From NCBI GenBank assembly GCA_946628045.1, contig CAMOVZ010000003.1, positions 1 to 64,000 of the forward strand: 64,000 nucleotides of DNA. The letters run 5' to 3'. This DNA comes from an uncultured Caryophanales bacterium (GTDB taxonomy: Bacteria > Bacillota_I > Bacilli_A > RF39 > UBA660). The notes beneath the pieces are model-generated. The model did no database searches. It worked only from the letters and a program-made list of their open reading frames with translations, and was not told the origin of the DNA. The stretch's first letter is position 1. The number at the start of each line of letters is the position of its first letter. Position numbers and translations under genes: made by a program. Below are positions 1-7,542 of this stretch, in pieces.

Positions 1-54
1 AACCCCCATCACAGCCTTGGCAAGGCCGTATTCTAACCATTGAACCACATTCGC
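1..54 (-). tRNA. tRNA-Gly (anticodon GCC), 3' part cut by window edge
   Basis: The minus strand reads GCGAATG at the 5' end (position 54), then a D-arm with GGTTCAATGGTTAGA, and an anticodon stem CGGCC/GGCTG around loop TTGCCAA, giving anticodon GCC. The T-arm runs off the window at position 1. It follows tRNA-Cys by four bases, so the two are probably one transcript. Confidence 0.9.
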
Positions 55-58
55 AAAT

Positions 59-132
59 TGGAGGGGCTAGTCGGATTTGAACCAACGATCAGGGTGTTGC
101 AGACCCACGCCTTACCACTTGGCTATAACCCC
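59..132 (-). tRNA. tRNA-Cys (anticodon GCA)
   Basis: The minus strand folds as a cloverleaf: acceptor GGGGTTA/TAGCCCC, a D-arm with AGCCAAGTGGTAAGGC (typical of Firmicute tRNA-Cys), anticodon loop containing CTGCAA, and T-loop TTCAAAT. Discriminator U and the CCA tail are encoded (positions 59-62). It is the first gene of a tRNA-Cys/tRNA-Gly unit. Confidence 0.95.
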
Positions 133-145
133 AGTTGCACTTATG

Positions 146-174
146 ATTATATCAAATACTATTTTATTTTTCAA
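146..174 (-). promoter_or_regulatory. Sigma-A promoter of the tRNA-Cys/Gly unit
   Basis: On the minus strand TTGAAA (174-169) and TATAAT (151-146) are separated by 17 bases, ending 13 bases before the tRNA-Cys 5' end. Confidence 0.8.
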
Positions 175-186
175 TATTTTTATTAA

Positions 187-217
187 AAAATAGGAAAGAA
201 TTATTTCTTCCCTATTT
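187..217 (-). terminator. Terminator of the 201-1412 gene
   Basis: Near-perfect hairpin AATAGGGAAGAAA/TTTCTTTCCTATT followed by a T-run on the minus strand. The stem includes the stop codon of the gene. Confidence 0.75.
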
Positions 218-1412
218 TATATATATTTTTATAATTATATTTTAATTCATTACTTTTAACAATTTTTCTTAATCCTTCTTGGTCTGTATATTGATATATA
301 CTATCTCTTGCCATTATAATTATTATTCCATTAGATACTTTCCACTCTTTTATATCATCTAATTCTAATAATAAAATAGAATGTTTTTTATTAGTATCTA
401 GTGCTTTATAAATTTTTCCTTCTTTATAATAATAATAGTAATTATTATCTTTTACTAATTCTAGGCTATCTGTTATTTCTTTATCTTTTAAATACTTATT
501 ATCAAAATACTGTTCATTCATAAAGAAGTCGCTCTTTGATACTACTTTTTTATTATTATTTTCATAGATTATATAATTATAATCATCATCTATTCTTTCA
601 ATAGACTTTTTAACTACGTTAATTTTATATTCTTTTTTATTTTTTCTATCAGTAACATAAATAATATTATCTACTACTCCATTAATATAAGAATCTTTAT
701 CTATTTTTTCTTTTAATTTAAATTTATTTACTTTATTATTTTTAGAATCATAATAATATATATTCTCTATTCCATTTACATTTGTATTTTCAAATATAAC
801 ATAGTATCTATCAATACTAGTAGCCATAACATTATCATATAAATCATAATTTAATATTTTTTGATATTTTAATTCTTTATTATTTAAAATTAATATTCCT
901 TTATAATTCCATATGTAGTAATTATAATTATCTAGTATATTATTTTGAAATACAGTGTTCTTTTTATATTTTTTATATATATTAGAACTACTAGGTAATT
1001 TTATTTCATATTTTTTTATTTTCTTTTTTATTACCTTAAAATCTTTATTGTAAGTTTTTATTAAATAATCATTTGATACTTGTTGATTATCTAGATTACA
1101 AAAAATTTCTTTATTTATACTTTCTTTATATATGGGAATTATACACACTAAGTTATTACTCTTATATGTTTTTATATCTTTAATGATTCCTTTTTCTTTT
1201 GATAAATTTTTGTTTAATGTATAAGTATAATTTAATTTACCTTTATTAATAGTTAAATCATAATAATGGTCTTTATTTATATAAAAGTGTTCATGTATTT
1301 TATATTTATCTATTGTATATATTACTTCATGTTCTTTTATTAAAATTTTATATCCAAAATATACTAATATTAATAAAAATATAACTAAAATAATTCTTTT
1401 TATTTTATCCAT
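201..1412 (-). CDS. Membrane-anchored extracytoplasmic protein of unknown function
   Basis: Not recognised. The 403-residue product has one N-terminal membrane segment (about residues 6-24, IILVIFLLILVYFGY) after a Lys-rich start, then a long hydrophilic domain rich in Tyr, Asn and Lys with many short beta-like blocks. No Cys lipobox is present, so it is probably anchored by its uncleaved N-terminus with the bulk outside the cell. A GGTGG ribosome-binding site lies 5-6 bases before ATG 1412 and a TATAAT box lies further upstream (1429-1434), so it appears to have its own promoter. The repeating Y-x-x-G/N-K pattern could suit a beta-propeller, but that is only a guess. Confidence 0.6.
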   Translation of the reverse strand: MDKIKRIILVIFLLILVYFGYKILIKEHEVIYTIDKYKIHEHFYINKDHYYDLTINKGKLNYTYTLNKNLSKEKGIIKDIKTYKSNNLVCIIPIYKESINKEIFCNLDNQQVSNDYLIKTYNKDFKVIKKKIKKYEIKLPSSSNIYKKYKKNTVFQNNILDNYNYYIWNYKGILILNNKELKYQKILNYDLYDNVMATSIDRYYVIFENTNVNGIENIYYYDSKNNKVNKFKLKEKIDKDSYINGVVDNIIYVTDRKNKKEYKINVVKKSIERIDDDYNYIIYENNNKKVVSKSDFFMNEQYFDNKYLKDKEITDSLELVKDNNYYYYYKEGKIYKALDTNKKHSILLLELDDIKEWKVSNGIIIIMARDSIYQYTDQEGLRKIVKSNELKYNYKNIYKIGKK

Positions 1413-1436
1413 ACTACCACCATATTAATTATAACA

Positions 1437-1460
1437 AAAAAAGAGACTAATTCCTAGTCT
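1437..1460 (-). terminator. Terminator of the PH-domain gene
   Basis: GAGACTA-GGAAT-TAGTCTC followed by seven Ts on the minus strand; the stem overlaps the stop codon at 1454. Confidence 0.85.
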
Positions 1461-1900
1461 CCATCACTTAATTCATTTGCATATTTTTTCTTTTCTTCCA
1501 TCATATATGTAGATACTTCTGTTTCTATTTCGGTTAGTGCTTCATTACTTATATTAGAAAGAGTTACATATTCTTTTACTGTATCAATATAAACTTTACC
1601 CCAAAATAGGCCACCTGATACTTTTAAATCATTAAACATGTCTGGTGTAATTGAGTTTAAGAAGTAACCAAAAAATACTCTTTTTCTACCAATTAATATT
1701 CTTTTACTTGTTAGAGCTACTACTGCAGTTTCAAATATATTAAATACATTATCATTTTTTTGGGCTGCGAAAGCATATCTAACTTCTTCTCCTGGATTTA
1801 AATGTTTTTCAATTACACTAGCATTTTTTTGTAATCTCCATGCTATTGTATTTGGATATTTTTGTTTAAATTTTAATACTCTTTTATATATTGAATTCAT
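1454..1900 (-). CDS. PH-domain (YokE/bPH-like) protein
   Basis: A 148-residue cytoplasmic protein with the pattern of bacterial pleckstrin-homology-like proteins: a helical N-terminus, then HLNPGEEVRYAFAAQ, a strand with VALTSKRILIGRK, and the following turn YFLNSITPDMF. The 'TSKRILI' strand and the preceding 'GE' are the usual family marks. No enzymatic role is known for these proteins. AGGAGG stands eight bases before the ATG. It follows the thioredoxin-like gene by 12 bases, so the two are probably co-transcribed. Confidence 0.65.
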   Translation of the reverse strand: MNSIYKRVLKFKQKYPNTIAWRLQKNASVIEKHLNPGEEVRYAFAAQKNDNVFNIFETAVVALTSKRILIGRKRVFFGYFLNSITPDMFNDLKVSGGLFWGKVYIDTVKEYVTLSNISNEALTEIETEVSTYMMEEKKKYANELSDGD

Positions 1901-1912
1901 AACGTCAACCTC

Positions 1913-2422
1913 CTATTTTATAAATTCATTTTCTTTTAAAAACTCTATATAGTGATTAGTATCTGTTAGTCCATCTTGTTTATCTTTTATACTTCCATTA
2001 CCTACTACTAATAATAGAGGTGTACCAAATCCATTTGTAAAGAATGAATCTGATTCTACTAATTTTTGACTATCTCCATCTTGAAAATTATCTGTATTTA
2101 AATAATTAATGTCAATATTATATTTATAAGCTACATTATGAAGAATTGGTTCTGCTATTTGACAATAATGACACGTTGGTCTACCTATTAATACTAGTGA
2201 ATTTTCTTCACTATTATATTTATTTAAATAATCATCTATACTGATATCTATAAATTCTTTTTTCTCATTATCTTTTACATTTTCACTTTCTTTTTCTGCA
2301 TTAGAAATAATTGTTTGAATATCATCGGAGGATGATTTTTTATCTGTGCTAATAAAACAACTAATAATTAATAATAATACTATTAATATTACCCCTATTA
2401 TTCCAAAAGTTTTTTTATTCAT
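1913..2422 (-). CDS. Membrane-anchored thioredoxin-like protein
   Basis: Residues 8-25 form a single membrane segment; the rest lies outside the cell. The thioredoxin-like domain (about residues 65-165) has the redox motif CHYC in GRPTCHYCQIAEP and the cis-Pro region GFGTPLLLVV. A role in thiol-disulfide exchange at the cell surface follows from the family. The linker after the membrane segment is rich in Ser, Asp and Lys. A second, unrelated-length thioredoxin-like lipoprotein lies at 45088-45783. Confidence 0.75.
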   Translation of the reverse strand: MNKKTFGIIGVILIVLLLIISCFISTDKKSSSDDIQTIISNAEKESENVKDNEKKEFIDISIDDYLNKYNSEENSLVLIGRPTCHYCQIAEPILHNVAYKYNIDINYLNTDNFQDGDSQKLVESDSFFTNGFGTPLLLVVGNGSIKDKQDGLTDTNHYIEFLKENEFIK

Positions 2423-2472
2423 AACAAGACTTCCTTTTTTTTATTATACCATATATATCTTATTATTCAATT

Positions 2473-2500
2473 AAAAAAGTAAAAAGCTTTTTTACTTTTT
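2473..2500 (-). terminator. Terminator of the ABC-F gene
   Basis: Self-complementary AAAGTAAAAAGCTTTTTTACTTT centred near 2486 and ending in a T-run, adjacent to the ABC-F stop codon. Confidence 0.65.
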
Positions 2501-4081
2501 ACTTTCTTCTAAGTATTGTTCATAAGTCATTGGTCTATCTATAATAGATCCATCTTCTTTTATTTCTATTACTCTATTAGCAACAGTTCTATTAAGTTCG
2601 TAATCACGTGATGTAAAAATAATTTCTCCTTTAAAATTAACTAAACCTTTATTTAGTGATGTGATACTTTCTAGATCTAAGTGGTTTGTAGGTTCATCTA
2701 ATATTAAGAAATTAGGCTCTTGTAACATTGTTTTTGATAACATACATCTTGCTTTTTCTCCACCTGATAGAACATTTACTTTTTTAAATACGTCATCACC
2801 TGAGAATAACATTCTTCCTAAGAATCCTCTTGTTACAGATTCATCTTTTATATCATAGTATTGTCCAATCCAATCAATTATATTTTTATCAGTATTAAAG
2901 TAGCTTGTATTATCTTGTGGAATATATTCAAAGTTAATAGTTTTACCCCATTCTATTAATCCTTTATCATATTTTTCTTTTCCACTTAATATATTAAATA
3001 ATGTTGTTTTTACCATATCATCTTTAGCAATAATACATATTTTATCACTTTTTAATACTGTAAAATTTATTTTATTAAGTATTTTTTTACCATCTATTTC
3101 TTTTGTTAGATTTTCTACTTTTAATATTTCTTTTCCAGCTTCTTTTTCTATTTTGAAATCTATGTATGGATATTTTCTTGATGATGGAACTATTTCATCT
3201 AATTCAATTTTTTCTAACATTTTCTTACGAGATGTTGCTTGTTTTGATTTAGATGCATTAGCTGAGAATCTTGCAATAAATGATTGTAATTCTTTGATTT
3301 TTTCTTCTTTCTTTTTATTTGACTCTCTCATTTGTTTTTGTAATAATTCACTTGATTCATACCAGAAGTCGTAGTTACCTACATATAGTTTTATTTTTGT
3401 ATAATCAATATCTACTATATGAGTACATACTTTATTTAAGAAGTATCTATCATGGGATACTATAATTACTGTGTTATTAAAGTTAATTAAAAATTCTTCT
3501 AACCAACGAATAGCATCTAAGTCTAGAGAGTTAGTTGGTTCATCTAGAAGTAAGATATCAGGGTTACCAAATAAAGCTTGAGCTAATAATACTTTAACTC
3601 TTAATTTAACTGGTATTTCTTTCATTGTTACATAATGATATTCTTCATTTATTCCTAAATTATTTAATAAAGTAGCAGCATCTGCTTCAGCATTCCATCC
3701 ATCTAATTCCATAAACTCTGCTTCTAAATTAGCTAATTTCATTCCATCTTCTTCAGTGAATTCTGTTTGTGAGTACATCTTATCTTTTTCTTCCATTATT
3801 GAATATAATTTAGGATTACCCATTAATACAACATCCATAACGCGTTTTTCATCATATTCATAATGGTCTTGTTTTAAAATAGATATTCTTTCACCTTTAG
3901 TAATTGTTATTTCACCTGTAGTTGTTTCTAACTCTCCACTTAATAATTTTAAGAAAGTACTTTTTCCACTACCGTTAGCTCCTATAAGTCCATAACAATT
4001 TCCATTAGTAAATTTTAAATTAACATCTTCAAATAAAGTTCTTTTTCCAAATTTTAGGCTTACGTTATTTAATGTAATCAT
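2492..4081 (-). CDS. ABC-F ATPase, YbiT-like, with degenerate second ATPase site
   Basis: A 529-residue soluble protein with two ABC domains and no membrane segment, matching the YbiT branch of the ABC-F family (ribosome-associated ATPases) in length and in blocks such as NCYGLIGANGSGKSTF and ARFSANASKSKQATSR. Domain 1 has Walker A GANGSGKST, Walker B ILLLDEPTNSLD and SHDR. Its signature is loose, as in YbiT. In domain 2 the signature LSGGEKAR and Walker B LILDEPTNHLD are intact, but Walker A reads AKDDMVKTT instead of GxxGxGKST and the switch His is replaced (TSRDYE). One of the two sites may therefore not hydrolyse ATP. GAGGTG precedes the start. Confidence 0.9.
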   Translation of the reverse strand: MITLNNVSLKFGKRTLFEDVNLKFTNGNCYGLIGANGSGKSTFLKLLSGELETTTGEITITKGERISILKQDHYEYDEKRVMDVVLMGNPKLYSIMEEKDKMYSQTEFTEEDGMKLANLEAEFMELDGWNAEADAATLLNNLGINEEYHYVTMKEIPVKLRVKVLLAQALFGNPDILLLDEPTNSLDLDAIRWLEEFLINFNNTVIIVSHDRYFLNKVCTHIVDIDYTKIKLYVGNYDFWYESSELLQKQMRESNKKKEEKIKELQSFIARFSANASKSKQATSRKKMLEKIELDEIVPSSRKYPYIDFKIEKEAGKEILKVENLTKEIDGKKILNKINFTVLKSDKICIIAKDDMVKTTLFNILSGKEKYDKGLIEWGKTINFEYIPQDNTSYFNTDKNIIDWIGQYYDIKDESVTRGFLGRMLFSGDDVFKKVNVLSGGEKARCMLSKTMLQEPNFLILDEPTNHLDLESITSLNKGLVNFKGEIIFTSRDYELNRTVANRVIEIKEDGSIIDRPMTYEQYLEESKK

Positions 4082-4122
4082 TTTATCACCTCAAAACTTA
4101 TTATATTTTACTATATACAAAA

Positions 4123-4147
4123 TAAAAAGACAAGTTATTACTTGTCT
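4123..4147 (-). terminator. Terminator of the kinase-like gene
   Basis: AGACAAGT-AATA-ACTTGTCT followed by a T-run on the minus strand, overlapping the stop codon at 4146. Confidence 0.85.
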
Positions 4148-4811
4148 ATTGCATTTTCTTTACAAATTGTTTTATTGAATCATTATTACCTATTACATCT
4201 ATGAAGAAATCACTACTATCTTCATATTCATCTCTCATATCTAGTATTTCTTTTACTAATTCTAATTGTTTTTTAGATGCTTGATTATTTTTTCTTAATT
4301 CTGAAGTTATTAGTGATATTAATAATAAATGCAGTTGATACTTATTTATTTTTTCTAATTCTTTTGAATTCCATCCTTCTAGTACTGTGTAACTAGTTGG
4401 GTCTGTTATATATAAATTTCCATTAAATATTGTATTTTCTGGTTCTATTCCATTTAATAAAACTTCTTTATTACTTAATCTTTCTACATCTTTTTCAAGT
4501 ACTCTAATATCTTGAATTAAATCATCTTTTGGAAGCATTATTATTCTTTGCCCTGAACCTTTTTTTGGAACTAATTTATATGTATAACCTCTAAATGTAT
4601 TATTATAAAATAATAAACTCTTTGGTAATAGTATACGATCTGTTGAAATATTTGTTAAATATGTTGCTGTTTTTTCATCAATAGGAGTATCTTTATCTTC
4701 TTTAAATACTTTTAAGGCCATATTACGATAATGGTACACGTTTCCTGTTTTACCTGTACCAACCAATTTACCTGTAAGTTCTATATTCTTATCATCTAAT
4801 CGGTATCCCAT
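4146..4811 (-). CDS. Protein-kinase-like protein lacking catalytic residues (pseudokinase)
   Basis: About 221 residues with the outline of a protein-kinase fold: a glycine-rich loop GTGKTGNVYHY, the strand ALKVFK holding the ATP-binding Lys, and a block EPENTIFNGNLYITDP that aligns to the catalytic and DFG loops. The catalytic H-x-D-x-K becomes L-N-G-I-E, so the catalytic Asp and Lys are missing, and DFG is DPT. It may bind nucleotide or act as a scaffold. I chose ATG 4811 (MGYRLDD) because GGGAG stands eight bases before it; an upstream ATG at 4838 has no site. It lies downstream of two unknown genes and may share their transcript. Confidence 0.6.
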   Translation of the reverse strand: MGYRLDDKNIELTGKLVGTGKTGNVYHYRNMALKVFKEDKDTPIDEKTATYLTNISTDRILLPKSLLFYNNTFRGYTYKLVPKKGSGQRIIMLPKDDLIQDIRVLEKDVERLSNKEVLLNGIEPENTIFNGNLYITDPTSYTVLEGWNSKELEKINKYQLHLLLISLITSELRKNNQASKKQLELVKEILDMRDEYEDSSDFFIDVIGNNDSIKQFVKKMQ

Positions 4812-4868
4812 ACAATACTCCCTTTCTTTTTTACGCATTACTATAACACATATGCATTTATTTGTAAA

Positions 4869-5462
4869 CTAATGATAAAAATTTGAAACAAATTTTGAAA
4901 ATTCATAGAGAATAATATCACTCTTATTAATAGCAAAACTTTTACCTATAGCTTTTCCACCTATTGTTAAAGATGAAATAATAGCAGTTATTATTAATCC
5001 TGTTATTAATAGATCTGTATGATATTTACTTACTAATATAGCGCATATTGTAGTTCCAGCGGCACCTGAAATTACTCCACAAATATCTCCTATTACATCG
5101 CAACAAAAGCTTGATGTTTTATCTGCATTCTTTTTAAATTTAACTGCAACACTGGCTCCTTTTACTTTACGTGAATTCATGGAATGAAATACTTTTTCAT
5201 CAGCACTAGTTACTGAGACACCTATAATATCAAATACAATACCTATAAATATAAATACTAATGTGATGATAATACCAAACACTAATGATAAATTAGGTAT
5301 TGTTGTATTTGCTAATAGTGATAATAAAAATGATATTACAAATGTTACTGTTACAATAATTATAATCCATTTAATATCTACTTTTTCTTTTTTTATTTTT
5401 TCACGGCGTTTTGTTTGTTCTACTAAATTATTTAATTCACTTTTCTTTTTTATTAATCTCAT
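4869..5462 (-). CDS. CorB-like integral membrane protein
   Basis: A 197-residue protein with a charged N-terminus and about four membrane segments (roughly residues 32-50, 58-80, 125-145 and 152-172). The block FDIIGVSVTSADEKVFHS followed by DVIGDICGVISGAAG resembles small Firmicute proteins labelled as Mg/Co transporter CorB-like; the CBS and CorC domains of true CorB proteins are absent. Transport is therefore unproven. Its ATG overlaps the stop region of the preceding gene by four bases, so the two are translationally coupled. Confidence 0.55.
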   Translation of the reverse strand: MRLIKKKSELNNLVEQTKRREKIKKEKVDIKWIIIIVTVTFVISFLLSLLANTTIPNLSLVFGIIITLVFIFIGIVFDIIGVSVTSADEKVFHSMNSRKVKGASVAVKFKKNADKTSSFCCDVIGDICGVISGAAGTTICAILVSKYHTDLLITGLIITAIISSLTIGGKAIGKSFAINKSDIILYEFSKFVSNFYH

Positions 5463-6061
5463 TTTTTAGAACTTCCCCCATCATAGAAATCTTTTAAATA
5501 ATTTTCATATTCTTCATCAGTTTCATATGGTAATCTTTCTCTAGGGTGTTTTATAAGTTTATTATCTAATTGTGATACTTTTTCTTTTATATCTTTAATA
5601 AAATTAGGATCAAAATCTCTTATTTTAGGTATTACTACTTGTATTCCTTTTTCTAAGTCAATTCCATTAAAACTAATTTTTTTATTATTTCTAACTGTCA
5701 TTGAAAAAGATGGTGCTGAATTATAATTTCTATTTTTTATTATATCCATTATTTCATTCTTTTTATTTTTTAAAACTTTATATACAAGTTCACTAAATCT
5801 AGGTGATTTAATATCTTTTATTGAGTATCCTAATTCTTCTACTAGTTCTTCTTCAAGGTAAAGTGGGTTACTTTTTCTTTTATCTTCTAAATTTTTTTTA
5901 AAATTTTTTTCTAATGTTTTTACATAGTTATGAGTAGTTTGCATTAATAGGTAATCGCTAAATTCTACATTTCTATTAGCATACTTTATAATCATATTTT
6001 GATGATTGATTATCCATTTACTACTTACTTCTTCTATTGCGATATCAATTATTTCTTCCAT
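5459..6061 (-). CDS. Unknown cytoplasmic protein coupled to the CorB-like gene
   Basis: Not recognised. The 200-residue product is hydrophilic, with no signal or membrane segment, mostly predicted helical and Lys/Glu/Asn-rich. The C-terminal third has HPRERLPYETDEEYENYL. GGAGG lies five bases before the ATG. It is the first gene of a three-gene minus-strand group (this gene, the CorB-like membrane protein and the pseudokinase), which suggests a membrane-linked role, but nothing in the sequence names it. Confidence 0.55.
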   Translation of the reverse strand: MEEIIDIAIEEVSSKWIINHQNMIIKYANRNVEFSDYLLMQTTHNYVKTLEKNFKKNLEDKRKSNPLYLEEELVEELGYSIKDIKSPRFSELVYKVLKNKKNEIMDIIKNRNYNSAPSFSMTVRNNKKISFNGIDLEKGIQVVIPKIRDFDPNFIKDIKEKVSQLDNKLIKHPRERLPYETDEEYENYLKDFYDGGSSKK

Positions 6062-6091
6062 ATATCCTCCAACTTATGTTAATTATAACAT

Positions 6092-6115
6092 AAAAAAAAG
6101 TAGTATAACTACTTA
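6092..6115 (-). terminator. Terminator of the large noncoding RNA
   Basis: AAGTAGT-TATACTACTT followed by eight Ts on the minus strand. It stands just before the start region of the 5459-6061 gene; the reverse strand also has Ts, so it may work both ways. Confidence 0.8.
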
Positions 6116-6368
6116 TTTTTTCTAAAATTGTTTGGCATTCAACATAATTAACTTTGAGCCATAGGTCAAGTAGGATTTCCCTGATTTCTACAAATTCGTT
6201 ACCAAATTTGTGGTTCCCCTTTAAAGAAATCAATATGATGTTTCCAATCATATGACTTGATTGCCACTTAGTGCCCACTGCAATCCTATATTGAAATACA
6301 CTCTAGGAGATTTCCTCTCCAACACTTTATTATTAATTCTTTTTTGCAAGAATAATTTCAAAATGCAA

Positions 6369-6400
6369 TTTTTATTTTAGGTGGCCGCCTAAAATAAAAA
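6369..6400. repeat. Near-perfect 16-bp-arm palindrome
   Basis: The two 16-base halves are exact reverse complements except one position near the centre (GGTGG versus CCGCC), which pairs as G-U in RNA. There is no T-run after either arm, so it is not a terminator. It sits in the middle of the putative large RNA and would form a long rod-like stem. Confidence 0.8.
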
Positions 6401-6724
6401 AGATCATTTATCCCAATATTCTCACGCAAGACAGGCTACACTACACATAGCTTTCGCCACATTGCAGGTTTATATCCGACTTCGTAGGAAATCATCAGAA
6501 GTTGTCCGTATAGATTTACCACAAGAGTTGGTCTCCACGAATAATGGGTCGTGATTCGTATGCCATTACGAGTCGCCCATGATTCTCATCTTCAGCATCC
6601 ACCCCAAACTGGGCGTAAGAAGCAGACACCAAAGGTTTCACAGATGTGCCTTTTAACGACTTTTTAAGATCGTCTTCATAATAAAGTAATTGACTAGAAT
6701 AATGTGCCATCAATTACGTATATA

Positions 6725-6753
6725 ATTATAGCATATTTTAGTGAAAATGTCAA
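6725..6753 (-). promoter_or_regulatory. Perfect-consensus sigma-A promoter of the large RNA
   Basis: TTGACA (6753-6748) and TATAAT (6730-6725) on the minus strand, exactly 17 bases apart. Transcription should start near 6718. Confidence 0.9.
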
Positions 6754-6788
6754 ATTTACACCTACTATATTCTATGTATTTAAGCAAT

Positions 6789-6815
6789 AAAAAAGACTAG
6801 ATTTTCTAGTCTTTT
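6789..6815 (-). terminator. Terminator of the 3D-domain gene
   Basis: AAAAAGACTAGA-AAATCTAGTCTTTTT on the minus strand, directly after the stop codon at 6820. Confidence 0.85.
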
Positions 6816-6819
6816 TGTC

Positions 6820-7434
6820 TTACCAGTTTACGTAGATATCTACTGTTCCATATGCACATCCACTATCGTATACTTTAGCTGGTCCTAAAGATGTGATTAA
6901 TATACTTCCCTTTGCTAAGTAACTTGGATCTGCAGCTACACAGATATATCCATCTTTATCTCTTATTGTACCATCATCAGCAACGTGTCTTCCTGGTATA
7001 TTTAATCCAGTACCTGGTAATACCTTTTCAGAATAATAAGTTTCTCTATGACCATTGAAGTTCATAGCACCTTTATTCTTAGAAAGACCATTGTATGAGT
7101 ATACATTAGAATATTCTAATCTTAAAGTACCATCATTTAAAGCAGTTATTGCTTCATCAGTACTTATTTCACTAAACACTTTTTCAATTTTTATATAACT
7201 AGCAGGAGCTGTTTCCATTTCAATGTTAGTAGATGATTCTAAAGTAGGTTCTACCTCTTCTTTATTACCTTCTTTAACATTTAATGCTGTAGCTACAACA
7301 CTTTTCATGTCTATAGCCTCTATCTTATCTAATGCTACTTTGGCATATGTATCATTTTGTACTACCATGCCTATTGATAACATCATAATAGCAACTACTA
7401 GGGTAAGACAACTAATTAACTTAGTTCTTTTCAA
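6820..7434 (-). CDS. Exported 3D-domain protein
   Basis: The N-terminus has a signal-anchor segment (about residues 8-26, TLVVAIMMLSIGMVV), then an acidic linker, then a C-terminal 3D domain of the kind found in resuscitation and lytic-transglycosylase-like wall proteins. The three family Asp residues appear in AADPSYLAKGS, VYDSGCAY and TVDIYVNW. Action on the cell wall is inferred. There is no ATG at the 5' end: the likely start is TTG at 7434, with GAGGTG about seven bases before it; an earlier TTG at 7440 is too close to that site. It is a single-gene unit. Confidence 0.7.
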   Translation of the reverse strand: MKRTKLISCLTLVVAIMMLSIGMVVQNDTYAKVALDKIEAIDMKSVVATALNVKEGNKEEVEPTLESSTNIEMETAPASYIKIEKVFSEISTDEAITALNDGTLRLEYSNVYSYNGLSKNKGAMNFNGHRETYYSEKVLPGTGLNIPGRHVADDGTIRDKDGYICVAADPSYLAKGSILITSLGPAKVYDSGCAYGTVDIYVNW

Positions 7435-7542
7435 TTTCAATCACCTCAATAATTGATATGTATATTATACTACAAAATAGTCAATTTGTCAATTTAGGAG
7501 TCCCTTCCTTTAATAATATAGTATAATTAAATTGGTGATTTT

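Larger units (their letters stand above)
6092..6718 (-). ncRNA. Large structured noncoding RNA, unassigned (about 627 nt)
   Basis: No convincing reading frame covers this stretch, yet it is framed by a perfect sigma-A promoter (6725-6753) and a strong terminator (6092-6115). Base composition jumps: for example 29 of 60 bases in 6421-6480 are G or C, far above the flanks. On the minus strand many local hairpins are visible: GGAGA-GGAAA-TCTCC, ATATGAT-TGGAAAC-ATCATAT, GATTGC/GCAATC, ACAAATT/AATTTGT, AGG-GAAA-TCCT, GC-GAAA-GC and a 16-bp palindrome at 6369-6400. It lacks the RNase P GAGGAAAGTCC box, the tmRNA tag and tRNA ends, the SRP core and a T-box. Its size fits the large ornate RNAs such as ROOL or OLE, but I cannot confirm either. 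Confidence 0.7.

Noticed and set aside
6045..6278. Reading frame of 77 codons on the minus strand
   Set aside because: It lies inside the large RNA and crosses its terminator; no ribosome-binding site and no recognisable protein pattern.
6516..6713. Reading frame of 65 codons on the minus strand at the 5' end of the large RNA
   Set aside because: It would begin about five bases after the transcription start with no ribosome site, its codon use (CGA, TCG) differs from neighbours, and the same stretch forms hairpins such as TCGTA-ATGGCA-TACGA. A leaderless peptide cannot be fully excluded.
6092..6718. RNase P RNA, tmRNA or T-box
   Set aside because: The GAGGAAAGTCC and ACAGAA boxes of RNase P, the tRNA-like ends and tag of tmRNA, and the T-box sequence are absent.
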